Source: Aquanectria penicillioides (taxonomy: Eukaryota; Ascomycota; Sordariomycetes; Hypocreales; Nectriaceae). From it: a stretch of DNA of 64,000 nt. Both the position numbers and the translations under genes were made by a program. The stretch lies in NCBI GenBank assembly GCA_003415625.1, contig PYIU01000010.1, positions 62,001 to 126,000 on the forward strand, in the 5' to 3' direction. Shown here piece after piece: positions 11,451 through 22,754 of this stretch (position 1 is its first letter; every line of letters begins with the position of its first letter). A model generated the notes under the pieces. That model ran no database searches, was not told the DNA's origin, and saw nothing but the letters and a program-made list of their open reading frames with translations.

Positions 11451-12207
11451 AGTAGAATTTCTCTATATTAATTACATTCTGTCTATTCGCTAGATTCTTT
11501 GAACTTGAGCCATGCTTAGTTGCTTTTTATTTTATTATTATATATTACATTTATTAATCCGTCCCCTAACGGGACCGTAGCTAGTCAATCAAGTAATCCT
11601 TCGCAATGTTACCCGGACGCACCTGTCGCGATTCATTAAGTGGTTCATCGGTCGAGACTCATTAAAGACTCATTAACCTGTTCTGTTCAATAAACATTGC
11701 CATTATTAAACGACAACCGCCCATCATGCAACTCTTATATAAAGTTCTGATCTTGTCAAAGAGTGAAAGATACTCATGATATTTATGCTCAAAAAGTCCC
11801 GGGATCAATGGCAACAATTTTCGCCTCAGCTTTACCGGCTACCCAGCGTGCCATCGTCATGCGAGACGTCAATGTCATACCTGAGGTAGAAACGATGCTT
11901 ATGTCCGAAGCCCACCATGACACAGCGGTCTTGCGGGTGATCGTTGCCCTTTTCTATCCTATATGAAGAACAACTTCATCGTTGCAGAGACAGGGACGGG
12001 ATTAGCAAAGTACACCTTACGTCAGCTTCGATCATTGACGTGGGGGTTCATGTAGGCAGCCTCGCGTCAAGCCTGGAGCGGGGACGAGGCAGTCAGCCAC
12101 ATGAACTTGACCTACACAGTCCCTCAGCATCACATTTGCGGAGAGTAACTATATCGGATTAAGGCAGAAGGCTATCTGCGCAGCACTCATAAATTTGAAC
12201 TGAAAGG
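11451..12207. other. Intergenic between the two AAA+ genes
   Basis: AT-rich around 11450-11560, then mixed composition. Small open frames at about 11763-12162 show no recognisable domain and I do not call them genes. Confidence 0.4.
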
Positions 12208-14728
12208 ATGGCTCGTCGTCCTTGTGTGCCGGACATGAGACGCGCCTGTAGGAAACGCGCGCGGACACAAAATTCCTCAGACGATGATTCCTCCTCAGAC
12301 AACCCATTTGAGCAAAAAGGTAAGGATCGCCATAATGAGTTGGTAGGCTGGAGCTAATGTAACGAAGCTCCACGTATAATGAGCAGCGAGACACCAAACC
12401 CTACGTTCCCGTTCCAGGTCGACTGGCGGCGGGCGCTCTGCCAAACGCTTGGTCTGGATCACGAAGAAAACGACAGAGCTATCTTAGATGCCCTCCAGAA
12501 TATACCTGGGAGGCTCAAGGAGGCTGAAAGCTTGATTGAAATGGCATCGAGGCCCGATCAGTCGGATGAGCTAGACTACCAGGTCATACACAGAGTCCGA
12601 TGCACCGAACAGAGTTCGGCTGAGCTCTCACTTGATGAACCTTGGCCTGTTAGAAACTCCCATGGGCGCATCCATCTGAGGAGCAGCCAAACCCTGGAAA
12701 ATCTTGAATTACATCTCGAGCGAAACAAAGGGACCTCCTTCCTGGTGTACATGGATTACGTGTGCTGTGAGAATAAGAGCCGGGAGGCTGAGAAACAGGA
12801 CTCCTCGACGGATAGTCATGAGACCGTGCTGAATCTCTTGGTCAATGAATCGGTCTCCATTGTCTCAGAAACTCTGAAGAAGGCTCTAAAAAGGCTCTTT
12901 TCCATAGTAGCCAGTACCAGCCAAAACAGGTTGCCCCCACGCTTCAATACCTTTTCGGAATTTAGTGCCCCCTATGTGTGGTGGTATTGCCAAAGATCGA
13001 TTCTTGAAGATAGCGTTCAAATGCTTGACGCCGAATATTTGCAGCATCTCGAACTCTTCCAGGAATATATCGAAAAAGCTCGAGGATTCGAGTATACAGC
13101 TGTCGATCAGCTGCTCGAGAGGGGAAAGATCAAGGCGAAGTATTTACACTACTTATTTGTATGTGTTTGGGGCTTTATTTAAGTTCATGTTGTTGCATTT
13201 GATCTAACCAACTATAGGTTCCGGGTGATATCCAGCTATCGAAATTGGGAGGGAATGATGCGCGATTCCATAGAGCGTTTAAAGCAACTTCCTGGGTAGA
13301 GAGATTTGGCTCCCAAGTTCATACATGGCAAACCAGAGGAAGCCATGACTTTGACGCATTATCCTTGTGGATGGATGGTACATCCTGGAGCTACGATGGA
13401 CTTTTCCAAAAGAAGACCGAGCGATGGTCATTCCAGTGCAAGTTTGGTTGGGACAAAGTTTTCGATATCCAGGATCTCGATGTCTTTCCGCTACGGTTCG
13501 CAGACCCCAAGACACAAGAGGCCCTAATGCGACGGGGTGAGATGTTTTGGACTTGCCGGTGGCCAACATACATCTGCTATCATACCGACAGTGCCCTCCA
13601 CACTCAGAGCCCAGTAGGTGTTCCCGAAACTGCTCCAGGAAAGCCAACATGTTGCTGACTTTAAATACCCGTATTAAGCAAGACGCGCGTTATATGGTAG
13701 ATTACAATACATACAAAGAGATGCATCCTCCGCCACAGGGACACACGCCAAACGAAGATGGCCTCGGGACAGCAGTAACAAAGCAGGACGAACCCCCTCC
13801 AAGTGATGAATTCCTCCTCTGCCTACCCCACACTATTCCGGGCTATCACATGCTGAAAAAAGAATGGGCGACGCTGTATGTCAGTCGAATGACTCCCGTA
13901 CAGTGGAACAAGGACGCCTTTACAAAACTGGTGGTCGACGACAACAAAAGAAAACTGATCAAAGCACTTGTCTCAACAAAGATCGATGCCGATGAGAGCA
14001 CTGATCTAATGAGCGGAAAAGGCAACGGCCTATTCATCTTGCTTCATGGTGGCCCAGGAACAGGCAAGACTCTGACTGCAGAAAGCGTAGCCGAAATAGC
14101 CCAGAAGCCACTATATCGTGTGACTTGTGGTGATGTGGGTACCAAGGCGGAAGAGGTGGAGCAATACCTCGAAACTGTCCTGCTACTTGGCAAGACATGG
14201 GGCTGCGTTGTGCTTCTGGATGAGGCCGATGTCTTTCTTATGCAACGTTCCGTGGAAGACTTCAAGCGCAATGCCTTGGTGTCTGTCTTCCTACGCGTTC
14301 TTGAGTATTACGACGGAATTTTGATCCTGACAAGTAACCGGGTTGGCACATTCGATGCCGCTTTCAAATCACGCATTCAACTATCGCTCCATTACCCGCC
14401 GTTGAAAGAAAAGGATCGATGTCAAATCTGGAGGAACTTCATCGAGCATGTGTATGATTTGACGAAGTCGCGGTCTACATCCCGTGGGGTTCTGAAGGAC
14501 GAAATCTTGCAAAAGGTTCCGGTCCTAGCAAAGGAGACGCTCAACGGGCGTGAGATTCGCAATGCCGTGTCAACAGCAAGACAGTTGGCCATGTATAATG
14601 ACGAGGCAATGGGATACAAGCACTTGGACACTGTGCTTTCCGAAATGAAGAAGTTTGACCAATATGCAACTGATTTGAAGGGGGGGCTTACGGATGATCA
14701 ACTTGCGAGGCAATGTGGAGAATATTGA
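12208..14728 (+). CDS. AAA+ ATPase with DUF7025-type N-terminal region
   Basis: Four-exon model in consistent phase: 12208-12319, 12368-13158, 13218-13613, 13679-14728 (introns 48, 59 and 65 bp; donors GTAAGG, GTATGT, GTAGGT), giving 782 residues. The N-terminus is basic and Ser/Asp rich. The middle region (PRFNTFSEF, AFKATSWVERFG, LDVFPLRFA, YMVDYNTYKEMHP) matches the DUF7025 layout of fungal AAA+ proteins. The ATPase core has Walker A GGPGTGKT, Walker B CVVLLDEADVFL and sensor ILTSNRVGTFDAAFKSRIQLSLHYP. The family is expanded in filamentous fungi with unknown substrate. The frame is intact and the catalytic residues are present. It lies about 0.9 kb downstream of the first AAA+ gene on the same strand, but the two are too different to be a recent duplication. 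Confidence 0.85.
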
Positions 14729-15330
14729 TCCAGAGAGTGTAGCTCAGCTTTCATAAATAATTATCCTGTGTTTAGCTCGTCAACCCACTCACATTTCTAC
14801 AAAAAGTCTGTACTGGCAAGGGGAATTTCTCCACTTCAACGCACACAGCCATCATCTGACAACAATCAACACCCAAAATAAATGTACTCCGCCACAATCA
14901 TACGTGAAGCTGTCTGTGACTGGCTCTATCTGATAAGCACACGTGACTGTGGCGTAGGATCCGTCTCCGTAATCACGTAAGCTGCTGGTAAGAATCAATG
15001 TTGCTAATCAACACCCTCGAGCAGCTCATGAAATGATATCAATCAAAGTTTGATAGATGAAAGCTATTCCTTGGCCCTCGCTGTCTATCTCGACGTATAT
15101 GATGTCTCCATCGACCGCTCTATTGCATTCCCCCACCTATCAATCCTACTAGTGGCCATTCTACATCTGTCGCTTGGCATACCAACTCTCTTGACCCAAC
15201 CTGAGTTTCCTCGAGATACTGCCCTGTTGAGACATCTTCCTCTACTAGTGTTCTTTCAGGCCGTTCTAGCAATACTATTACCAACCGTAAGGAGTCGCCA
15301 TATCAACCTGGCTTTTTAGTTCTATCTGCA
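14729..15330. other. Intergenic
   Basis: No gene that I can support. A hydrophobic open stretch at 15050-15319 has no recognisable similarity. Confidence 0.35.
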
Positions 15331-16023
15331 ATGCGGTCCTTCCTTCAAGGTGTGACTAGCCCTGAGTTAGTCCATCTAACTCTTATGACTGGCAAAATCA
15401 GTAAGGAAAAGAGGCGACAAGGTAGATATAAGTGCAATAAGTGCCCCAAGGTACAATATTTCCCCATTGCCACCACAGACAGTCCTAATGCTGAGCACCT
15501 TAGATCTTCACTCAGGCTGAGCATCTCCGGTTCGTGACCTTTCCCTCGGTGTGATTCTGACAACCTCAATTAACCTAAACAGACGATATCAACTAAGTCA
15601 CGCATTTCCCGTGTTTTCCTGCACTTTCCCAGGCTGTGGAAAGGCCTTTTGTCGTATGGACGCGCTTAAGTGCCACCGCTTCATAAAGAAACAGTATGTT
15701 CTGCTTTAATACACACCGCGTTCGGATACGAAGAGCGGGCCCTGGGCCTAACTTGAGCCAGTGATCAAGAAATTGACAGCACGAACGCAACACCAAGGCG
15801 GCAGAGGGAAGTGTACAAAGAATTGAGCTACACTATCTCTCGAGATCATACGGCAGGCGAAAGTGCTCGCCGTTCAGATCTCTTTGCAAAGCTTGGAAAA
15901 CAAACCACTGCAACAAGTCTGGTACAGTCCACAGCCATCTGCAAAGACAGGGCAGGACGTCTCGTGACTTTCCTTCGTCCACAGCTGTCATGTTCTCCGA
16001 GTCTACTACCTATTATTCGCTAA
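15331..16023 (+). pseudogene. C2H2 zinc-finger relic related to the gene at 0.6-2.1 kb
   Basis: Scattered pieces in different frames: RYKCNKCPK near 15425, a good C2H2-like piece CTFPGCGKAFCRMDALKCHRF at about 15620-15685, and a segment from 15811 reading LSYTISRDHTAGES.RRSDLFAKLG. The last closely matches residues 20-50 of the first gene of the window. Frame changes and stops separate the pieces. It may be a degraded paralogue, or a gene with introns that I cannot resolve. Confidence 0.45.
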
Positions 16024-17278
16024 GCACAAACCCATCAAGATAGAAAGATGTTTATCCCGTTACGTCACCGCTTAAGGCAGACAACAATAGTAGAACAGTT
16101 CTACTAAGTCACTACAAGAAATCAAGACGCAAAATGTAGAAAGCTACAAGGCATAGAGCCTTAAATGAGCGACCAAGCAAAAATGACTTCAATTACTCTA
16201 TGCGAGCTAAATAACTGATCAATTCTATGATAAAGAGCAAGAACTAAAACAATACACTATGGGAAACTGTCGTAGATCGTTTGAACCAGCCAATCCTTCG
16301 CTTAGAATTTCCATAAGCAGCATAAAGTATGCTACTCGCTGCGTCTTGCCTGTTGGTTTCAGTGGGCGCAAAGTTTGCGGTCTGCGTGGCTTGAAAACAC
16401 GTGGTCTAACACAAACCCCAGCCTACCCTATACTCGGACTTTTTAATACTCAGGCATATAAATCACATTTGACAATCCTACTAGAGACTAGTTTGTTGGC
16501 AACAACGGTCAGTCACCCCACCCCACAATATACACCCCACCCAGCCCAGTACGATTGAGTATAGGGTATGCTAATGATGACTTCGTCCATCATCACAACT
16601 AAGCATCTGCAAACTACCCAATTGTATGGTGAAAGCATTTGATTACATGCTTTCGGTAATAAGGCAATCATAAATAAAGATAGTGTAAAGATATGGTGCT
16701 GGCGCGCCGAACGTGCGACGACCAAGCGCCTTATATACAGTTGTGTGGCACAATTCCAGCACCTTATGCCTAAATTGCTTAATCTTTTGGTCAATTGGTC
16801 TGGTTGGCATGCCACCCCTCTCGTCACACTATACTAAAATCGTAATATTCCGTATCTAGTTAGGTATACTAGAGGGTGAGAATTTAGACTCAGCTGTAAC
16901 AAAGACGGGTGACATACCGGCTTGCACAATAGACCAGTCGCCGCTACGGCAAAAGGTCCAGCAGTAATCGCAGTCGCCGCGATTGCTGAGTGTCACATAT
17001 CTGTATATAACGCACCGGTCGGCCGCTGCCGTACCGTTGTTCCATCAGCAGTCATATTGGATTTAACGGTAAGGTATTTAAATATAATGTGATTTATGTT
17101 AAACTCTCCTTGTCTTACATCTTAAGACTTCTATTATTACAAGTCCTAGGGTATAAGTGTACTTATAGATTATTGGCTTTTCCTTGAGAGATGTAGAAGT
17201 CGACTACTTAAAGATAGAATCCGGCATGTGACTTCCGCACGTAACAATTTCTTAAAATACACTATATCCCGTCTTAGA
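16024..17278. other. Intergenic
   Basis: No gene supported. Flanks the 3' end of the reverse-strand GDSL gene. Confidence 0.35.
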
Positions 17279-18442
17279 TCAGAAGAAAGACTCTGTTAAT
17301 GCGCTGACGAATGTCTGCGCAACTAGCTTGTGAATAGCTTGCCCTGCGTGATATCCATCGTACCAAAGACAAGTAGTACCATCGGTGTTAGAGCATGTTG
17401 CGTCAGTCGCCCCATATGTGGTAGGATCATTCAAGGCAGTTGTGAACGAAACCTCCGTATCGACGACTTGAGCTGTTATTCCGGCATTGGCTGCCTTGAA
17501 GGCATCAAGGCGTGTGCTCAGAGCATCGTTGTAGGCTGTAATATTAGACACGAGGTTGACCAGTGATGCCTCGCTCTGAGAAACGAAACTAGGTGCATAA
17601 TTGAAAGGTGGAACAGTCAAGAGTGCGAAGTTGGTCACACCTGTGTCGGTCAAGTTTTGCAATAGCTGAAAGTACTCGTCCATTACCTCATCGATGGGCG
17701 ATGCGACACCATCCCACCACGAATTGCCCACATCATTGATACCGATCCAGACTGAGACGAGTAGGTCATCTGATGTCCATGGCGCATAGCTTGGCTTGCT
17801 GGCCAAGTATTCATTGAAATAGCCAACTTGATCCTTCATGTCCGGGGTGGAGCCTCTAACGAGATCGGTGTCAACAGTAGCGCCGTATACGGCAAAGTCG
17901 TATGTTAAAACCAAGGAAGTATTGTAGTCTTCAGTCACCATACCGGCCCAGTTTAGGCCGCCGGATGTTGTGGACCCACCATTTCCCATGGGATTGCTCG
18001 AGGAAGGATATCCGCTCGTTATCCAAAACCCAGTAGATGAATACGAATCCCCAAAAACGACCATATACTTGGTACTACTACTTGCTGTAGAATCGGTGGC
18101 CGCAGTAGATGAGGCAGCTGGTACGATGCTCGTCTTCGAGGCCGATGATATCGAGGAAGCTTTTATAGTGGTTGATGCCGTAGATGAACTGATAGTTTGT
18201 ACTGAAGATATTTTCACAGATGCGGTGGGTGCAACAGCCGATGACACTGAGGAAACTTGTGCAGTTGCTGCTGCCGCAGATGAACTGATAGCTTGTACTG
18301 AAGACGTCTTTGCAGACGTGGTGGTTGCGACAGCCGAGGAGGATGAGAAGGAAGACCGTGGTTTGCAAGCTGCGCCGTTGACCATAAACGAGAAAGAGAG
18401 GCTCGAGGCCGCTGCCAGAGCTAGCACTCGACTAATGAACAT
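17279..18442 (-). CDS. Secreted GDSL/SGNH acetylesterase (CE16-like)
   Basis: A single uninterrupted frame, 387 residues from the ATG at 18442-18440. I prefer this start because MFISRVLALAAASSLSFSFMV is a typical secretion signal; an upstream in-frame ATG at 18520 would bury it. After the signal comes a Ser/Thr/Ala-rich linker of about 110 residues with imperfect repeats (SSVQ.ISSS..., TASVKISS...), probably O-glycosylated. The catalytic domain has block I VVFGDSYSSTG (nucleophile Ser), block III WIGINDVGNS and block V LWYDGYHAGQAIHKL (Asp-x-x-His). SGNH hydrolases of this type (CE16) deacetylate plant cell-wall oligosaccharides; the precise substrate is inference. No cellulose-binding module seen. 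Confidence 0.85.
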   Translation of the reverse strand: MFISRVLALAAASSLSFSFMVNGAACKPRSSFSSSSAVATTTSAKTSSVQAISSSAAAATAQVSSVSSAVAPTASVKISSVQTISSSTASTTIKASSISSASKTSIVPAASSTAATDSTASSSTKYMVVFGDSYSSTGFWITSGYPSSSNPMGNGGSTTSGGLNWAGMVTEDYNTSLVLTYDFAVYGATVDTDLVRGSTPDMKDQVGYFNEYLASKPSYAPWTSDDLLVSVWIGINDVGNSWWDGVASPIDEVMDEYFQLLQNLTDTGVTNFALLTVPPFNYAPSFVSQSEASLVNLVSNITAYNDALSTRLDAFKAANAGITAQVVDTEVSFTTALNDPTTYGATDATCSNTDGTTCLWYDGYHAGQAIHKLVAQTFVSALTESFF

Positions 18443-18520
18443 CGTAAAGAGTGAAATGAAGAAATGAATAAAAAGAACGTACAGGTTAACCACCAGTGGT
18501 TGTGAGGAAGCCGGAAACAA

Positions 18521-19860
18521 AAATTCCCATTTGCGAGTAACTTGGGAGTTGCATTGCTCTTACACTTTGCGCGAGGAATGTGATAATATTCCTCTCGGGT
18601 GATTTTATCTCAAATTCTCAAACGACCTATTGAAAAACGCTCAAATTATATCTCGGCGACAAATATTCCCCAAATCATTGTTCTGAGAACAGAACCCTAT
18701 GTTTTGAATAACGGTGAAGGAGTAGTGGAGAATTTCGGAGAAAGCATTTTCCACAAATAACAAATGCAAGCGTTGGAACACTAACTCCCAGGATGTGCGC
18801 GTTCAAGACACTAAGCGAGGTAGGATTCGTAAGCCTTGACTGTATTATTCAAGATGTTAGGAATATCGGGCTTGTCTATGGTATTTGCTTTCATTAACCA
18901 AACTAAACGCAGGATTTTTTTTTATAAGAAATTGGCTTATGCAACCAACTTCGTGTGTCAATTTAAATTAGGATTAGCATGAAAATAATGTTTTGGCTGC
19001 TTCCTAGTGTCGCAGCCCATGTGATACCCATGTGGTCTCGCCCAGCCGAATTGGTACACACAAAGCTCTGGCTAATCAACAAGGGATCGCAAGCCCATGA
19101 ATCACTACAACCCAGGTTCATACGCTCCACAGCAACTGACAATCTATATATTTCATAGACAACCAGATTACACACTATATCATATACGGTGAAATATGCC
19201 TCAGCACGTCTTTTCTTTATTGGTGGAGAGTTAGACTAGCCAGGATTCGCTACTTAGACTTAAATTTATTGATAGAAGCATCGGAACAAAGAAAAAATGG
19301 GAAATAGCTTGTGCCCATGCTGCTTTAAAGTGCGATTTCGCAAATCTTCTTTTAGAGTCGGTGGCCGCATTCGCTCCTCCATTGCGGGGTATGAGAGCCA
19401 ATTTACGAGAAGTTAAATCATAGGGGTCACAGCATATTCTCTGCTTCATATATCGAGCCAACAAGAAGATATGTCTAATTGGTCTTGAACGAGAGCTATA
19501 TGACTCTTTTCTCGAGGTACTTAACCACATCATCAAGGGCGGGTTGACTAAAAGTGTTTTTCAACCCATAGAATTCAAAAGTAATTTAATGTCCTTCAAA
19601 TATGCAATGGGAACTCTACTCTGGGCAGAACCCCATGTTGAATTGAATTTCTTTTAATAATTGACCTTTGGAAAAGGAAAATTCCTCGATGGTGGCTCAC
19701 ATTGGAGCAGGAACGCTCGGCTCTTCTCATTTGGCTTTCATCGATCGTTACGAAGCTTCTCTCCCAATGAGCGAGGTTTTGTATAGAGTATATCGTGAAT
19801 TAAGGTAACTGGGAACTCTTGCCGAAATGGATTATGTATGGTTTCGCAAGCCATAGCAAT
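18521..19860. other. Intergenic
   Basis: Promoter side of the GDSL gene, then AT-rich sequence with only short, unrecognised frames. Confidence 0.35.
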
Positions 19861-20159
19861 TGTTGACGGATATAGCGGCCGGGCGAAGGTGGTCGCCGCT
19901 ACAGACATAGCGGCCGGCCACAAGCCGACCTCGGGGGCCTTGTGGGCCTAGGTCTTGAGGCCACGTATCCTCACAAGGGAATCCCTGCACTGTAAATAGG
20001 TGACTGCATTCTGCGACCACTATCTAGCTGTTCCTTACGAATCCCAATTGATCTGGGCCGACCCGTTGCGCATGTCGCCCGCTGTGACCGTCCCTGCGCG
20101 CCCTGTATATTGTTTACAGCAATAATAATTTGATCATCAAAGTCTTTCTGTCGTTGACA
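19861..20159. mobile_element. Possible solo LTR, GC-rich
   Basis: 299 bp bounded by TGTTGACGG on the left and CGTTGACA on the right, that is TG...CA ends with a short inverted repeat. The inside is GC-rich (GCGGCCGG blocks at 19876 and 19910) and unlike its AT-rich surroundings, so it shows no RIP. I could not find a matching target duplication, so the boundaries and identity are tentative. Confidence 0.35.
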
Positions 20160-21306
20160 AGAGAGTAGCACATTCCGAGAAGGATCTGCTTCGGCTTGGC
20201 GATATCAAGCCTGTGTGGCTGGACCACTTAGTCTCTAGGGTATTCGTGTGCCATAGAGGGTAGCCAAAAGAGTTGAAAATCCTTTAGGGGCTGGATTACC
20301 GACAGATGGTTTGCTACAAGCCGGATAATATTAACATGCTGAAGCCAAGACGCTCTGATGGATGTAATGGTAGACCTGCATGTGTTTTGCTGAAGGACAG
20401 CAGTGGGTTTAGTGAATGTAAAAGGAAATGCTGCTAGCTTGAGATAGATTGTATGATCTAGGCTCACCGAAGATTGTTGATAAAAATAGGAGCAAAGACT
20501 GAGGCCCTGCAACTCTCTCGAAAATGTGGTATGCTGGGACCCAAGGAATTGTAGTGGATTTGGGCGAATAACCGAAGTTATATTGGCATGGTGTTCGCTA
20601 ATCTAACATTGATCTCATGGTAACACTCAAGGCTGAAACACCTCTTGAATACTCGGTCGTACACAAGAACGTCAGCTACTTGAATTCGGCGAGATTTCAA
20701 GATTCCCTTATCAGCATATATTGCCTATGGTCTGACAACTGTTGAGGTTCATGTTTTGATTGGGGCCGCAGTTGAGGAGTAAATGGAAGGCCAATTGTGG
20801 TGAATCCATTAGTAGACCGCCATTGTCACCAGTTTTAGTGTCATCGTAATTGGGAGAGTGATGTCGCAATAATCTCGAGGGTCGCCCGTAAGGAGTTGTT
20901 CTGCCACTTGTCGACGCAAGGTCCCCGTCGCGGTAGGCAAGGGCATCAATGTAACCAGTGATAGTCCAGGGAACCCAAAAACACGGAGACATCATCTGAC
21001 GTTCTGGGACCTTCTAATTAGCATACTGAGATGACTTCTACCAGGGTTTATATTTATTCCCTCTTGGGTGTTCGTATCATCGATCTCCGACATTCCAGCA
21101 TTGAAATACGCCTCTCAGCTCGAAAGAGGGACTCTAGAAATGGATCTCGCAATGCTTGCCTCTTTTGTCCAGGGGTCTCGATTGACCGCACTGTTAGGCA
21201 TGCAATTTAAGTCATGTTGGTTGCTGTGTTGTGTCATACAGTAAGCATAACCCTTGCAGACCCACATTGACTGATCCATAATCCTCAGCCGAGAGACAAT
21301 CACATG
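20160..21306. other. Intergenic
   Basis: Short unrecognised frames only. It leads into the AT-rich transposon block. Confidence 0.35.
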
Positions 21307-21331
21307 GGGTGTGATCGGTAACGCCGGTCAG
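21307..21331 (-). repeat. Left copy of a 25-bp inverted repeat
   Basis: The reverse complement is identical to 34711-34735, and partial similarity continues inward (GAACA, CTGCATAA). It lies about 200 bp outside the AT-rich block. Confidence 0.8.
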
Positions 21332-21546
21332 TTCTAAGAACAAAACAGTTTCTGCATAAGTCACCGCCAAGACGCCGCCTTCCCTGATTAGTATGTGTAT
21401 TTCCGTGCACAACGGCGAATGCACCGTCCCACTTATATAATTCTTGAAAAAATGACTCTCCCCTTGCTTTTCGATATACTATGCTAGCTGGGGCCGCTTA
21501 AAATGCTAAAAACAGTCTAGATGCTAAGGAATGTGGTGTTTTTGCA

Positions 21547-21609
21547 GCCTTGCGGTAGGTTGTTTTAAATGGCTTTATAGCTCTTGTTTAAAACAACCTA
21601 CTGTAAGGC
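21547..21609. repeat. Hairpin with 23-bp arms at the edge of the AT-rich block
   Basis: Arms 21547-21569 and 21587-21609 pair at 21 of 23 positions around a 17-nt loop. It marks the left margin of the transposon block and may be a subterminal hairpin of the Harbinger-type element. Confidence 0.7.
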
Positions 21610-22444
21610 TATCTTGCAGTTATAACCATTAAAGATAGCCTTTACAGTTAAATTGGGGCTTGGTACTAACTTTATTGAATGCCTAGTTATTGATAACTAT
21701 AATATTAATAATCTTAATTTAGCCCTAGCTATATTAGCATTTATTTAATCCTTTAGGCAGGCAACCTTATAGGCTAGGAATAGTCTTTACAATTAGAGCT
21801 TAAAATAGATATAGAACCTAGCTATCTTTTAGGCATTTTATTACTAGCTTCTTAAGGCACTTAATATAATATTTAAAGACCTTTTTTATATAAAAAAGAG
21901 TATATTTTTTAATCTCTATAAGTAGTTATAAATTAATATAGCTGCATTTAATAGGCAGCATCTAAATCTTAAGCAAAAAGTTATAATATTCCTATAGATT
22001 ATAGTATTTAATAAGCTATAGAGAAATACAGCCTATTGGTTTTAAGTTAATTAAAGCACAGTCTTATTAGCATTCTATAAGCTTATTGATTTAATGCAGT
22101 ATTTATATACTTAATTTATTTATTAGCTAAAGCGCTATAATCTCTCTCCTTTAGTTAAGCTTAATAATAAGTTTATACAGTTCAATAGAGCTATAGGCAC
22201 TATTAATAGAACCTATATCCCTGCCTTTATCCCTCTTTAGCAGTAAGAAAGGTTCTAATTAAAAAAGAATGCAATATTATAGAATATACTTGCAGCAATT
22301 AACTTTAAGGGATGCTTTATATATATTCTTGCCAGTATAAAGGGGTCAATAAATAATACTATATTAATTTAATATGCATTAATAAAGAGCTTTAGAATAC
22401 CTAAAGGGAGATTTTATCTTGCTAATACTAGATTTAAGGCTTAT
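21610..22444 (+). mobile_element. PIF/Harbinger-type transposase, N-terminal part (RIP-mutated)
   Basis: Read with TAA/TAG taken as mutated Gln codons, 22150-22440 gives a DDE_4/HARBI1-like transposase segment: a counterpart of the IGxIDGTHIPAF motif, then QER......QN.LAAINF, GSINNT (GS..D. motif) and GRFYLANTRF, the LxDxG region with Asp and Gly lost to G-to-A changes. The frame is cut at 22444 by the gypsy element and resumes at 32672. CA and TG dinucleotides are strongly depleted, the RIP signature. Confidence 0.7.
22440..22444. repeat. Target-site duplication CTTAT, left copy
   Basis: The same five bases recur at 32667-32671 directly after the right LTR; removing one copy plus the element rejoins the transposase frame. 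Confidence 0.75.
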
Positions 22445-22754
22445 TATTATATATATAGATTATATAATAGATAATACTCTTAAATAGTTAGCCTCTATAT
22501 CTCTTAAGTAAAGGTTAATAATCTATAAGTACATTTATATCTTAGGACCTATTATTATAGTAGTCTTAAGACATAAGTTAAATAGAGTTCAATATACAAT
22601 TAATTATTACCTATAGCTAAGCTATTGATTCCAATATAACTATAGAGCCTATATATATGCCTTTTAGTATAACCATAAGATAAATAGTATTATAGTTTTA
22701 TTATTAAAACTATTACTTTTAATACTATTTATAATAGAATAAATAAACTATAAT
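22445..22754 (+). repeat. Left LTR of the gypsy element
   Basis: Begins TATTATATATATAGATT and ends ACTATAATA. It aligns along its length with 32356-32666 and 63174-63484; differences are mainly C/T and G/A. Confidence 0.8.

Noticed and set aside
11763..12162. Small open frames between the AAA+ genes
   Set aside because: No similarity recognised and no supporting signals; the AAA+ gene's first exon starts at 12208.
17330..18467. Open frames on the + strand opposite the GDSL gene
   Set aside because: They mirror the Ser/Ala-rich codons of the real gene on the minus strand.
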